Positions 5,838 to 12,893 of a DNA stretch of 16,622 nucleotides are shown one piece after another. The position numbers and the translations under genes were made by a program. Origin of the DNA: CAYIHX01 sp964363305 (lineage in GTDB: Bacteria > Bdellovibrionota > UBA1018); the NCBI GenBank assembly GCA_964363305.1, contig CAYIHX010000069.1:1-16622 (forward strand), given 5' to 3'. The stretch's first letter is position 1. Each line of letters opens with the position of its first letter. The notes below the pieces were generated by a model, which was given only the letters and a program-made list of their open reading frames with translations, made no database searches and was not told the origin of the DNA.

Positions 5838-7463
5838 TCAGTCTAACACACAGGATGCTGTTTTCGGGAGGACGGGAATCGGGCGCGGTCGGGCGAGGGC
5901 CATCGGGTTGGGCGAGACTCGTTCTTGGCTGGCACTGCCGGCTAGCGCGCTTTTGAAGCAGATTTCTTCGCCGAACAAGCCGTGGTCATCATGCATCGCG
6001 AACTCTTCAGGGAAATTTCCAAATTCGTCAGAGATCGCCACGGCGAGCTGGTTAAGGTCTCCGTGGGTGACCTCGCCGATGCGAATGCGAACGCCAGCGG
6101 ATCCGGTGCCTGGCCATTCGAGCTGTTGCGACCACCACGGGCCGGGGCTCCAGACGCCGGAGTCGCCGAAGCGTCCGGGGGTGGCGGTGAGGGTTCTCGT
6201 GTCGCTCCAGTCGTAGACCGGTCCCACGGCGAGGACGGTTGCTTCGAGGGCCCCGATATCGCGCCCTTGTGGAGCGGTGTCGATCTGATGGTTGGGGCCG
6301 GCAAAGATCGCTTGCGGGGTTCCGTCGCGGAGGTTCAGTGAGAGAATATCATCATTCATCGGGTCGGGACGGGCCTGGAGGGCTTCGTTCTCGTGGGGAA
6401 CGATGTAGGAGATCCGGGTGCTTGGGACTCCGGGTGAGTTTTGTTTGACGTAGTAGGTGGCCAAGCCGGTGTCCACGACGCTCTTGTCATAGTGCGGCTG
6501 GGAGGAGTTCCCCCAATATTGCCGATACTCGAGGAGATAGTACTCGCTTGTTCCTCGGTCTTCGAAAAGGAGGGCGATCGGACGGCCGCCCTCTTGAGGG
6601 GGCGACATCAGGCGACATTGTGCGCCGTTTTGGACCAGGATGATGTCGGGGTCGACCCAGCCGAAAGCGATCTTGTGAAACGGGTCGTGATGAACGGTCC
6701 AGCGGTCGTTCAGCGCGTTCGTGCCGGTCACGCCCATCACTGAAAGTTGGTAGTTGTTCGTAATGTAGGGGCTGGCCCAGGGGCCGTAGAGGTCATAGGC
6801 GCCGAAGAGGTGGCTGAGTTCGTGCACGAGGGTGGCGAATCCAGCAAATTCGGATAGTCCGGCGGCGCTGCCGATCACGCAAACTGAGCCGACCGCCACG
6901 CAGGAATTGCCGATTCCGCGGACGGCCGCGCCGACGTCGGTCGGGCTCAACGCCGGGGTGATCACCAGGAGCAGGAGTTCCTGCCCCAGCTCGATGATCC
7001 CGTTGTGGTTTGTGTCGTATGCCGAAAAATCAAAGCCATTTTCGAAGGCGAGCCGAATGGCTTCTGCTCGAATGGTTGCTTCCGTATAGTCGGCGGTGTT
7101 GCGGCCGGGGCGTCTATAGGGGCCGAGAACGCCGGCATTTTTCACGGTGAAGCGGTTGTTGGAATTTTCCAGGAAGAAGTCTCGTGCGTTCGGAAAGGAG
7201 GGGCCTTCTACTAGATTCGAAAAGAGAGCGGCGTCATGGTTTGCTGAAAAAGAGCGGTCGGCATAATTCAAAAGAATGGTCAGCAGCGGTCGTTCATGGA
7301 GAACCCCGACGGGGCCCGTTGCTTTGGATCGGTATCCGATCGCAGCACCCCAGAGGGCGGGGTCGGCGGGAATGGGTTGGAAAGACTGTTGTGCCTCGGG
7401 ATCGCATGCGCAGAGCAGGAGTCCGGGGAGGAGGAGTGAGGGGAGGAGGGAGCGTGTGTTCAT
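5838..7463 (-). CDS. M6-family (immune inhibitor A-like) metallopeptidase, probable lipoprotein
   Basis: A 541-residue exported protease. The N-terminus is a short signal sequence ending in LLLCAC, so Cys20 is a plausible lipidation site, with Asp at +2. An Asp/Asn loop DTNHNGIIE (150-158) resembles the calcium-binding loops seen in M6 enzymes. The zinc motif is HELSH at 214-218, in the M6-style context HELSHLFGAYDLYG, with SVMG (241-244) as the Met-turn. The C-terminal 140 residues after about 400 have no sure family assignment and may be a beta-rich accessory domain. The last 40 residues are Pro/Arg-rich. The likely role is proteolysis of proteins outside the cytoplasm. The patatin gene follows 4 nt after its stop. 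No strong ribosome binding site or promoter was found upstream; the ATG at 7463 is chosen because it gives the complete signal sequence. Confidence 0.88.
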   Translation of the reverse strand: MNTRSLLPSLLLPGLLLCACDPEAQQSFQPIPADPALWGAAIGYRSKATGPVGVLHERPLLTILLNYADRSFSANHDAALFSNLVEGPSFPNARDFFLENSNNRFTVKNAGVLGPYRRPGRNTADYTEATIRAEAIRLAFENGFDFSAYDTNHNGIIELGQELLLLVITPALSPTDVGAAVRGIGNSCVAVGSVCVIGSAAGLSEFAGFATLVHELSHLFGAYDLYGPWASPYITNNYQLSVMGVTGTNALNDRWTVHHDPFHKIAFGWVDPDIILVQNGAQCRLMSPPQEGGRPIALLFEDRGTSEYYLLEYRQYWGNSSQPHYDKSVVDTGLATYYVKQNSPGVPSTRISYIVPHENEALQARPDPMNDDILSLNLRDGTPQAIFAGPNHQIDTAPQGRDIGALEATVLAVGPVYDWSDTRTLTATPGRFGDSGVWSPGPWWSQQLEWPGTGSAGVRIRIGEVTHGDLNQLAVAISDEFGNFPEEFAMHDDHGLFGEEICFKSALAGSASQERVSPNPMALARPRPIPVLPKTASCVLD

Positions 7464-7508
7464 GATTTATGCGACGAGTCATAACAGAAGGAGGGCGGCT
7501 TGGCGAGA

Positions 7509-7538
7509 TTGAAAAAAGCATATTAAACTGGCCATATT
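7509..7538 (+). promoter_or_regulatory. Weak sigma-70-like promoter candidate before the structured region
   Basis: TTGAAA (7509-7514) and CATATT (7533-7538) are separated by 18 nt. The -35 is a good match and the -10 matches 4 of 6. If used, transcription would begin near 7545, just before the hairpin-rich stretch. The match is weak and the local sequence is AT-rich, so chance is a real alternative. Confidence 0.2.
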
Positions 7539-7544
7539 GAATGC

Positions 7545-7690
7545 GGATCCGTTCGGGTTGGTGCCCTCCATTTCGGGGGTTCGAGCACGCCGGATAATCT
7601 ACAAATTTTGTGCAAGCTGCATCACCGAGCGAAGGGGATTACGGGGTGATGCGGGTGAGCGGGCTTGCCCGGGAGGCCCGTCATTTTTTC
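7545..7690 (+). ncRNA. Candidate structured RNA (small RNA or leader), family not recognised
   Basis: Three potential stems lie in series in a gene-free stretch. First, GTGC+CCTCC (7561-7569) pairs with GGGGG (7575-7579) and GCAC (7585-7588) around an ATTTC loop, with one wobble and a bulge. Second, GCATCACC (7619-7626) pairs with GGTGATGC (7645-7652), eight perfect pairs with an 18-nt loop. Third, CGGGC (7660-7664) pairs with GCCCG (7676-7680), followed by TCATTTTTT, a weak terminator-like end. A weak promoter candidate sits just upstream. I checked by eye for GEMM, TPP, cobalamin, SRP, 6S, RNase P and tmRNA signatures and saw none. The strand is inferred from the T-run. The alternative is an ordinary untranscribed regulatory gap. 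Confidence 0.25.
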
Positions 7691-7709
7691 ATGGGGTGTC
7701 TAAAGTTTA

Positions 7710-7723
7710 GTCACTTCGGTGGC
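7710..7723. promoter_or_regulatory. Imperfect GTCAC-N4-GTGGC dyad, candidate UAS for sigma-54 element 2
   Basis: GTCAC (7710-7714), TTCG, GTGGC (7719-7723) is a 5-bp dyad with one mismatch. Its centre is about 74 bp upstream of the predicted start at 7790. Half-site sequence, 4-bp spacer and distance match the perfect GTCAC/GTGAC dyad upstream of sigma-54 element 3. The link to an enhancer-binding protein is inference. Confidence 0.28.
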
Positions 7724-7763
7724 CCCATCTCCTCTTCTAGAGGCTGCTGGTGACCGGTGAGCC

Positions 7764-7779
7764 TGGTACGGCCATTGCT
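7764..7779 (+). promoter_or_regulatory. Sigma-54 (-24/-12) promoter 2
   Basis: TGGTAC (7764-7769), GGCCA, TTGCT (7775-7779) matches TGGCACG-N4-TTGCW with one change (C to T in the -24 box) and keeps the G after the box. GG at 7765-7766 and GC at 7777-7778 are exactly 10 nt apart. The -12 C at 7778 predicts a start near 7790, six bases before the ATG at 7796. The rest of 7464-7795 holds the candidate RNA region and a possible UAS, and no ORF that I support. Confidence 0.62.
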
Positions 7780-7795
7780 CTCTTAGTCGGTTGAG

Positions 7796-8779
7796 ATGCG
7801 AAAACCCTCACGGAGCTCTCTTCAACTCTTATCGATCGTCGCGGTCCTCGTCTGGGGGCCCAGCGTCTGCTGGCACTCTTGGTCAGTGAGTCCGAGCGCG
7901 AGTTTCAGCGGACAGGTCCAGGCGCCGCTGCACGCGGGCCGTCCTCGGTCGCACCGCAGTTACAGTTGGCAGGCTCCATGGAGAAGCTCCGTGCCCGGAG
8001 GGCTCGTGCCGAGCCGTGATGGTCTCGATTACGGGATGCTCCAGGGACGCGTTCACCTTCCACGGACCCCGTTGGAACAGCTTCAGCAGGACCTGCTCGG
8101 AGACGCGAACACGACCCGTGACGCGCGAATCGAGCTGGATCGAATTCTTCGAACGAACGAGGAAAGCTTCGTCAGATATTCTCACTCCTCGCAGATTCGG
8201 TATTCGCTCGGTCAGCAGCTGCGGGCCTTGACGGATCGGACGCTCAGTCAGGCCGAAAATCGCTTTGCGCAGCTTCAGGTGGATCGGGTCCGGATCTCCC
8301 TCATTCGCTCGGGAGTTTGGGAAAAAATTTCGGCACCCGCAGGTGTCGCGATCACCGCCCTCTCGGTCGTCCTCGCGCGCCCCATTATTATTCCTATCCG
8401 AGGTGGGTGGAAGCTTGCGCTGGTGACCCATTTGGAGGCCGCGGCCGGAGGTTTGTCGGTGAATTCCCCCTGGTTCAGCGCCAGCGTGAATGTCGCCAGT
8501 CGGGCTCCTGACGTTCGAGACCCTTCGGTGCCTCTCGCTTCGGGAGCGAGTGCGGCGGAAAAAATTCAGATTTCGTTTGGTCAGCAAATCCCTTTGCTGA
8601 AAATCGATACGGGTCTCTCTTTTGCGTCGACGACCGGCACCTTGTCGGCGGGAATGAGCCGTGAGCTTTTGGTGCCTAATCTCCGAGGGAGTGTCGCCAC
8701 CACGAGGAGCGTGCGCTCGACTCGTGTCGGCAACTACGGAGAAGAAACCCTGAATCTCACTTACGGCATGAGTTTCTAG
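7796..8779 (+). CDS. Unrecognised secreted protein, possible outer-membrane C-terminus
   Basis: A 327-residue protein I cannot assign to a family. The first 25-30 residues are a signal-like sequence (Arg/Lys-rich start, then LQLLSIVAVLVW). Residues about 85-170 are charged and helix-prone, with heptad-like Leu/Gln runs (PLEQLQQDLL, RALTDRTLSQAENRFAQLQ). From about 180 to the end the chain alternates small, hydrophobic and Ser/Thr residues and ends ...LNLTYGMSF. A terminal Phe after alternating hydrophobics resembles the insertion signal of outer-membrane beta-barrels. There is no Shine-Dalgarno site; the ATG is the one placed 18 nt after the -12 C of sigma-54 element 2. Its TAG stop overlaps the mutS2 TAG on the other strand within the shared CTAG. 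A minus-strand ORF in the same interval lacks any family or start-signal support. Confidence 0.8.
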   Translation: MRKPSRSSLQLLSIVAVLVWGPSVCWHSWSVSPSASFSGQVQAPLHAGRPRSHRSYSWQAPWRSSVPGGLVPSRDGLDYGMLQGRVHLPRTPLEQLQQDLLGDANTTRDARIELDRILRTNEESFVRYSHSSQIRYSLGQQLRALTDRTLSQAENRFAQLQVDRVRISLIRSGVWEKISAPAGVAITALSVVLARPIIIPIRGGWKLALVTHLEAAAGGLSVNSPWFSASVNVASRAPDVRDPSVPLASGASAAEKIQISFGQQIPLLKIDTGLSFASTTGTLSAGMSRELLVPNLRGSVATTRSVRSTRVGNYGEETLNLTYGMSF

Positions 8780-11223
8780 CGATCAAACTCGACGATGGTC
8801 GCGCCGGTGCCTCCGCGTCCGGCTCCGCCATCGCGAATTTCTTTCACATAGGGGAGGCCCTGGAGAAATTTGCGCGTGCCTTCGCGGATCGCGCCGGTGC
8901 CGAGGCCGGTCACGACCGTCACTTCGACGTAAGCTCCGCTTCGAAACGCCGCATCGACGTAGCGCTCCAGCGCGGTCATCGCCTCCTCGAAGCGCTGGCC
9001 CCGTAGATCCAGCTGAGAGCCTGGGGCGGCGGGAGCGTCGACATCCTTGATGCGAGAGCGTGAGGCGGCCGCCTGGGGCTGTAAACGCTTCTGCTCGGCC
9101 TCGGTGAGGGGTTCGATGTCAGAACGGGACAGGGTCATCTGGAGGGCGCCCATCGCGACCTTGATTTTGTGGCCATGGATTTCCAGCACGGTGCCCAGGG
9201 ATTTCCACTTGGGCACCCGCACGGTCGCTCCAACGCTCAGGACAGCGGGAGCGGTATCCGCCGTCAGCGGTTCGGACTTCTTGAGCGCCAGGGCGACGTC
9301 CGGTGCTTCCTCCTCCACGGCCTGGTCGATCGCGGTGGCCGCTTCGCTGAACACCTGATTGAGCTGTGAGCGAGCCTGGTCGAGGTCTTTGCGGTTCTTG
9401 GCGTCGTCGAGCTTCCGTACGTAGGCGCGAACCTCGTCTTGCGCCTGCTCGAGCACCCGCCTGAGTTTCTGGCGTGTGCGTTCGAGGAGTTCCCCGATCG
9501 AGTTCTCCGTGCGGGCGTGCCATTCTCGTCGCAGTTTCTCGGCCTCTTCTCTGGCTTGTTGGGCTTGGTGGCGCGACTGCGCCGCTTCGCGCGCGTCGTT
9601 CTCCAGCGTCGAGAGGAGTCCTTCGAAGTGTTTGTGTTCCTTGCTGAGGTAACTTTCGGCCAGCACGACGACTTCTTCATCCAGCCCGAGCCGCCGCGCG
9701 GTATCGAGCGCGCGCGAGCGGCCGGGCACGCCGATGAGGATTTTGTAGGTCGGGATGCGCGCATTTTCGTCGAAGGCCATGCTGGCGTTGACGATTCGAG
9801 CATCTGACTGCGCAAGCGCTTTGAGGCGGGGATCGTGGGTTGTCGAGACGATCATCGCCTGCCGACGCATCAGGGTTTCGAGGAAGGCCCGGCCCAGCGC
9901 AGCGCCTTCCTCCGGATCAGTGGCTGAGTTCAGCTCATCGATCAAGACGAGGCTTCGGTCGGTCAGTCGGGAGAGCATGTCCTTGAAGCGCGAGATGTGG
10001 CCCGAGAAGCTGGAGAGATGCTGCTCGATCGACTGAGGGTCGCCGAGGTCGGCGAATACCGAGTCGTAGAAGGGAACTTTGGGGTAGCCGGAGGCGGGCA
10101 TCGCAAACCCGGTACGAGCGCAGATCGCGGCGAGGCCGAGAGTCTTCAACAAGACGGTCTTGCCGCCGGTGTTCGGTCCGGTCAGGAGCAGCGTGCGTGC
10201 CGGGTCGCCGAAAGTGACATCGTTTCGAATGATCTGTTTGGGGTCGAGCGCCCACCAGAGGAGGGGGTTCGCCGTTTGAAAAATGCTGATTTCGCGGCTC
10301 TCGCTGACCTCCAGAGTTTTTCCGCCATACACGCGTGCGAGCGCCGCGCGAGCCTGGACCGCGTCCCAGTGCGCGACGATGCTGACCATGCGGGTGATCT
10401 CCGCCGTGAAGGGGCGCAGCTTCCGCGAGGTTTCCTCGAGGATGAGCTGAATTTCCTGAAGCAGATCGTTTTGGCGCTGGCGCAGGCGGTTGTTGAGCGC
10501 GCCGACTTCTTTGGGTTCAACAAAGACAGTTTGGCGGCTCGCTGAGGCTTCGTAGATAATCCCCTCGACATCGTTCTGATGGCTGATTTTGACGGGGATC
10601 ACGTAGCGACCGTCGCGGACGTCGGTGAAGTTCTCCTGAAGCACACCCTTTTGGGCGTAGGTCTTCATGAGGTGGTCGAGCTGGGCTGAGATGTCGCGCT
10701 TGAGGGTGCGGAGCTCTCCATAGAGGGCCGCGAGACGAGGCGAGGCGTTCTCAGAGAGCTCTCCGTCGGGGGTGAGAATCTTTTCAAGGAGGCGCAGCGG
10801 CGCGCTCGGGTCGGGCAGGGCCTCAAGCGCTTTTTTGAACAGCTCGCCTCGCAGCTCCTCCCGCGGAACCTGTGACCAGGTGTCCGCCGCGATCAGCCAG
10901 CGCCGCAGCTCGGCCAGCTCCGAGATTTCAAGCACCGCCTCGCGTCCCAGCCGATCGAGCGCTGGATAGGGATCTTCGAGATCGAGCAGGGGGCCCCAAA
11001 GGCCGTCGCGGTCGATGAGGGTGAGGGCCTCCTGGGTTTCGTGCTGAAGTCGCTGCGCCTCCGGCAAAGACTGAGCCCAGCCGCTCGGGTACTCCAGCTG
11101 ATAGAGGAGCTCTTCCCCCGGTCCGGTGCGCACTCGCTCGGCTGCTAGATCGAGAAAGCGTCCCCATTCCAGAGCCTGGTCGAGGACATCGGTCTGCAGG
11201 GGGGGCGAGTCGCTCGTCGTCAT
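8776..11223 (-). CDS. mutS2: MutS2 family ATPase / endonuclease with Smr domain
   Basis: An 815-residue MutS2. The N-terminal clamp/core helices run to about 330. The ABC-type ATPase core has Walker A TGPNTGGKT (348-356) and Walker B LVLIDEL (425-431), followed by STTHDPRLKALA. A long charged coiled coil spans about 522-616. A KOW-like linker (GATVRVPKWKSLGTVLEIHG) precedes the C-terminal Smr domain from LDLRG (738-742). The usual Smr HGxGxG motif reads VVTGLGTG (770-777): Thr772 replaces the His. MutS2 acts on branched DNA and stalled ribosomes in the species studied. The frame is open to 11325. I start at the ATG at 11223 because MTTSDSPPLQTDVLDQALEWGRFL aligns with the usual MutS2 start and the extension would run into the divergent promoter region. 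It is divergent from the FliF/FliG-like gene. Confidence 0.95.
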   Translation of the reverse strand: MTTSDSPPLQTDVLDQALEWGRFLDLAAERVRTGPGEELLYQLEYPSGWAQSLPEAQRLQHETQEALTLIDRDGLWGPLLDLEDPYPALDRLGREAVLEISELAELRRWLIAADTWSQVPREELRGELFKKALEALPDPSAPLRLLEKILTPDGELSENASPRLAALYGELRTLKRDISAQLDHLMKTYAQKGVLQENFTDVRDGRYVIPVKISHQNDVEGIIYEASASRQTVFVEPKEVGALNNRLRQRQNDLLQEIQLILEETSRKLRPFTAEITRMVSIVAHWDAVQARAALARVYGGKTLEVSESREISIFQTANPLLWWALDPKQIIRNDVTFGDPARTLLLTGPNTGGKTVLLKTLGLAAICARTGFAMPASGYPKVPFYDSVFADLGDPQSIEQHLSSFSGHISRFKDMLSRLTDRSLVLIDELNSATDPEEGAALGRAFLETLMRRQAMIVSTTHDPRLKALAQSDARIVNASMAFDENARIPTYKILIGVPGRSRALDTARRLGLDEEVVVLAESYLSKEHKHFEGLLSTLENDAREAAQSRHQAQQAREEAEKLRREWHARTENSIGELLERTRQKLRRVLEQAQDEVRAYVRKLDDAKNRKDLDQARSQLNQVFSEAATAIDQAVEEEAPDVALALKKSEPLTADTAPAVLSVGATVRVPKWKSLGTVLEIHGHKIKVAMGALQMTLSRSDIEPLTEAEQKRLQPQAAASRSRIKDVDAPAAPGSQLDLRGQRFEEAMTALERYVDAAFRSGAYVEVTVVTGLGTGAIREGTRKFLQGLPYVKEIRDGGAGRGGTGATIVEFDR

Positions 11224-11243
11224 GAGCTTTTTCTTACCACAAC

Positions 11244-11260
11244 TCGGCAGATTCTGCCGA
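11244..11260. promoter_or_regulatory. 17-bp palindrome in the divergent mutS2 / FliF-FliG-like intergenic region
   Basis: TCGGCAG (11244-11250), ATT, CTGCCGA (11254-11260) is a perfect 7-bp dyad. It occupies the centre of the 75-bp gap between two divergent starts (11223 and 11299), where an operator for both genes would sit. No sigma-70 hexamer pair was convincing. The alternative is a 5' leader hairpin on either transcript. It does not match a LexA-type operator that I recognise. Confidence 0.42.
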
Positions 11261-11290
11261 ATGTGCGCGGCGCCAACCTTCGCTATGATC

Positions 11291-11295
11291 GGAGG
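11291..11295 (+). promoter_or_regulatory. Shine-Dalgarno site deciding the start of the FliF/FliG-like gene
   Basis: GGAGG lies 3 nt before ATG 11299. Spacing is short, but it is the clearest ribosome binding site in the window. It favours ATG 11299 over the in-frame GTG at 11263, which has none. Confidence 0.6.
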
Positions 11296-11298
11296 ACG

Positions 11299-12840
11299 AT
11301 GATCTTGTCCCGCGAAGCTGCGCAAGCTCGGCTTACGAGCAAACTCTACCGCGAGGTCCGCGAGGTACTCGAGCCTCTGACTCGCCGTGAAAATTTTGCC
11401 ATCGAGCTTCAGATCGTTCCCAACCCTCCGGCCCCTGATGAGGAAGCGCGATTGGCTTCGCTGGGGGAGAATCCGCGCGACGATGATCTTTGGTTTCTCG
11501 TTCAGCAGGTCAAAGCTCGGGTCACGCTCGACCGGAATATCAAAAAACCGGCCGGTGAGGTGATTCGTTCGACGGTTTCTTCCGCGCTTGATCCGCTTCG
11601 GGTGCGAACCGGGGATGACATTCAGGTCGTCTATGCGGACCTATCGAGCCTCAAATCCTTGCGCGCCGCCGTCAGGGTGGTTCGAAATAAGAGGACAGAT
11701 GCGGTGATTGCCAAACCCCAAGAGCCCGTTCCTGCACCGGTTGCGCAGACGCTCGTCCCGGCGGCCCCTCCGGTCATCCTCCCCGCGGCTTCGACTGAGA
11801 TCAATCTGTTTTGGCCGTCGCTGGCCTTGATCGGGGCGGCCGCCGTCGTGGCCCTGGGTCTGGTGGGTGGATTGAGCGCGCTCGCCCGGCGGTTGAATGA
11901 GAGTTTTTTCAGTATCGGAGAATCACTTCGCGAGGTGGTTCGATTGCCCGAAATTTTTTCACAAGGTTTAGAGACCTTGCGAGCGACGGTCGCGGAGAGT
12001 CGTTCTCAGCCCGTGCCGATGAGTCAGCCAATGCCGTTTCCAATCGCGCTCGTTCCGACGCTCCCAGCGGCTCCTCCGGTCCCTCCTCCGATGCTGCAGG
12101 CCGTGGGCTCCGAATCGATACCGCTTCCCCGCGTTCGTCCGATCAATAGCTACGCATTGGAGAGGCAACTCAACGCCAAGAGGAAAGTGCTTTTCCAGAA
12201 TCCCGGCGCCGTCGCGCGCGTGCTTTCGAGAAAATTTCCGCACGGTGGCGAGGAGGATTTGGTCTTTGCCGGCTTTCTGCGCTCTCTCGCGCCGAAGGAG
12301 ACGGAGGCGATGTCTCGCTATCTGAACGCCGACGACTTGATTCGATTCTCGCGTCTCACTTCAAGCGCGATTGAGCGCGCCGGCGTGAATCGATTGATCT
12401 CCTTTGTCGACGAGTTGGGGCCCGAGGTCGCGGCGCAGGCGGGGCTGACCGTTCCGGTCGCACGCGCGGTCGAGTTGATCGAGAAATTCGACTCCGAGCA
12501 TCTCTCGCAGGTGGTGAAAGAGTGCAGCGTCGAGGTCGCCGCGGCGATTTTGCGAGGCATCCCGCCGGAGAAGCGGGAGGAAGTTTTTGCGCGCTTCGAG
12601 GGGCCCGCCCGGGAAAGCCTTCTGAAACAGATTTCCGCTCCGACGCCGGCGGATCCCGCTACCGTGGTGCCGGCCATTGTCGAGTCCGCGGTCAGAATTT
12701 GCGTGCGTGGCGGCCTGAAAGATCTGCTCCTGCTTTGGGTCAGCGAGTCGCGAACGCTTCTCTCGAAAGAACGGCACGAGGCACTGCTCCTTTCGATACG
12801 AGAAGAGGCCTCAGGGCTCATGGTCGACCCCCGGCGCTAG
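11299..12840 (+). CDS. Membrane protein resembling a shortened FliF joined to FliG-like helices
   Basis: A 513-residue protein. Residues about 15-118 resemble the FliF ring-building domain next to its second membrane helix. They show a helix KLYREVREVLEPLTRRENF, a strand block VKARVTLD, then EVIRSTVSSALDPLRVRTGDDIQVVYADL, comparable to the FliF ...LVKNAVGLDPxRGDxVxV pattern. A Pro/Ala linker leads to one membrane helix at about 168-192 ending ARRL. A second Pro-rich linker (about 235-280) precedes an all-helical part (300-480). In that part FLRSLAPKETEAMSRYLNADDL and SEHLSQVVKECSVEVAAAIL followed by PPEKREEVFARFEG echo FliG middle/C-terminal repeats. The first FliF helix and signal region are absent, so topology is uncertain. 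The closest alternative is a lineage-specific membrane protein with convergent helices. The gene is real; the flagellar comparison is remote-pattern inference. A coiled-coil gene follows, in the place FliH holds in flagellar operons. Confidence 0.75.
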   Translation: MILSREAAQARLTSKLYREVREVLEPLTRRENFAIELQIVPNPPAPDEEARLASLGENPRDDDLWFLVQQVKARVTLDRNIKKPAGEVIRSTVSSALDPLRVRTGDDIQVVYADLSSLKSLRAAVRVVRNKRTDAVIAKPQEPVPAPVAQTLVPAAPPVILPAASTEINLFWPSLALIGAAAVVALGLVGGLSALARRLNESFFSIGESLREVVRLPEIFSQGLETLRATVAESRSQPVPMSQPMPFPIALVPTLPAAPPVPPPMLQAVGSESIPLPRVRPINSYALERQLNAKRKVLFQNPGAVARVLSRKFPHGGEEDLVFAGFLRSLAPKETEAMSRYLNADDLIRFSRLTSSAIERAGVNRLISFVDELGPEVAAQAGLTVPVARAVELIEKFDSEHLSQVVKECSVEVAAAILRGIPPEKREEVFARFEGPARESLLKQISAPTPADPATVVPAIVESAVRICVRGGLKDLLLLWVSESRTLLSKERHEALLLSIREEASGLMVDPRR

Positions 12841-12860
12841 GAAAAATCTGCTGATTGTGC

Positions 12861-12878
12861 GGAGGCGTCTCTGCCTCC
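12861..12878 (+). repeat. Hairpin GGAGGC/GCCTCC between the FliF/FliG-like and coiled-coil genes
   Basis: GGAGGC (12861-12866), GTCTCT, GCCTCC (12873-12878) is a perfect 6-bp stem with a 6-nt loop, placed 20 nt after the upstream stop. Its 5' arm contains GGAGG, a Shine-Dalgarno-like sequence that would be hidden when folded. The real start downstream at 12894 has its own GGAG. The hairpin may limit internal initiation or mark an mRNA processing point. No T-run follows. Confidence 0.4.
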
Positions 12879-12893
12879 ATCATGGAGAAAGAT

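Noticed and set aside
7575..7590. GGGGGTTCGAGC resembling a tRNA T-arm
   Set aside because: The bases after the loop (ACGCC) do not pair with GGGGG, and no acceptor stem, anticodon arm or CCA-proximal pairing is visible.
7701..7708. TAAAGTTT, identical to the -35 box of sigma-28 (FliA) promoters
   Set aside because: At the required N11 spacing the sequence is TGGCCCCA, which does not resemble GCCGATAA.
7883..8587. 234-codon minus-strand ORF opposite the secreted-protein gene
   Set aside because: Very Arg-rich with no family or ribosome binding site. The plus-strand gene has a signal-like N-terminus and a promoter at the expected place.
11269..11283. Degenerate GGCGCC...TTCGCT as a fourth sigma-54 element before the FliF/FliG-like gene
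   Set aside because: GG-to-GC spacing is 11, not 10, the boxes are poor, and this gene has a Shine-Dalgarno site, unlike the three accepted cases.
11224..11325. Longer MutS2 start at 11325
   Set aside because: It would read through the divergent regulatory gap and past the FliF/FliG-like start. The 34 extra residues do not resemble MutS2.
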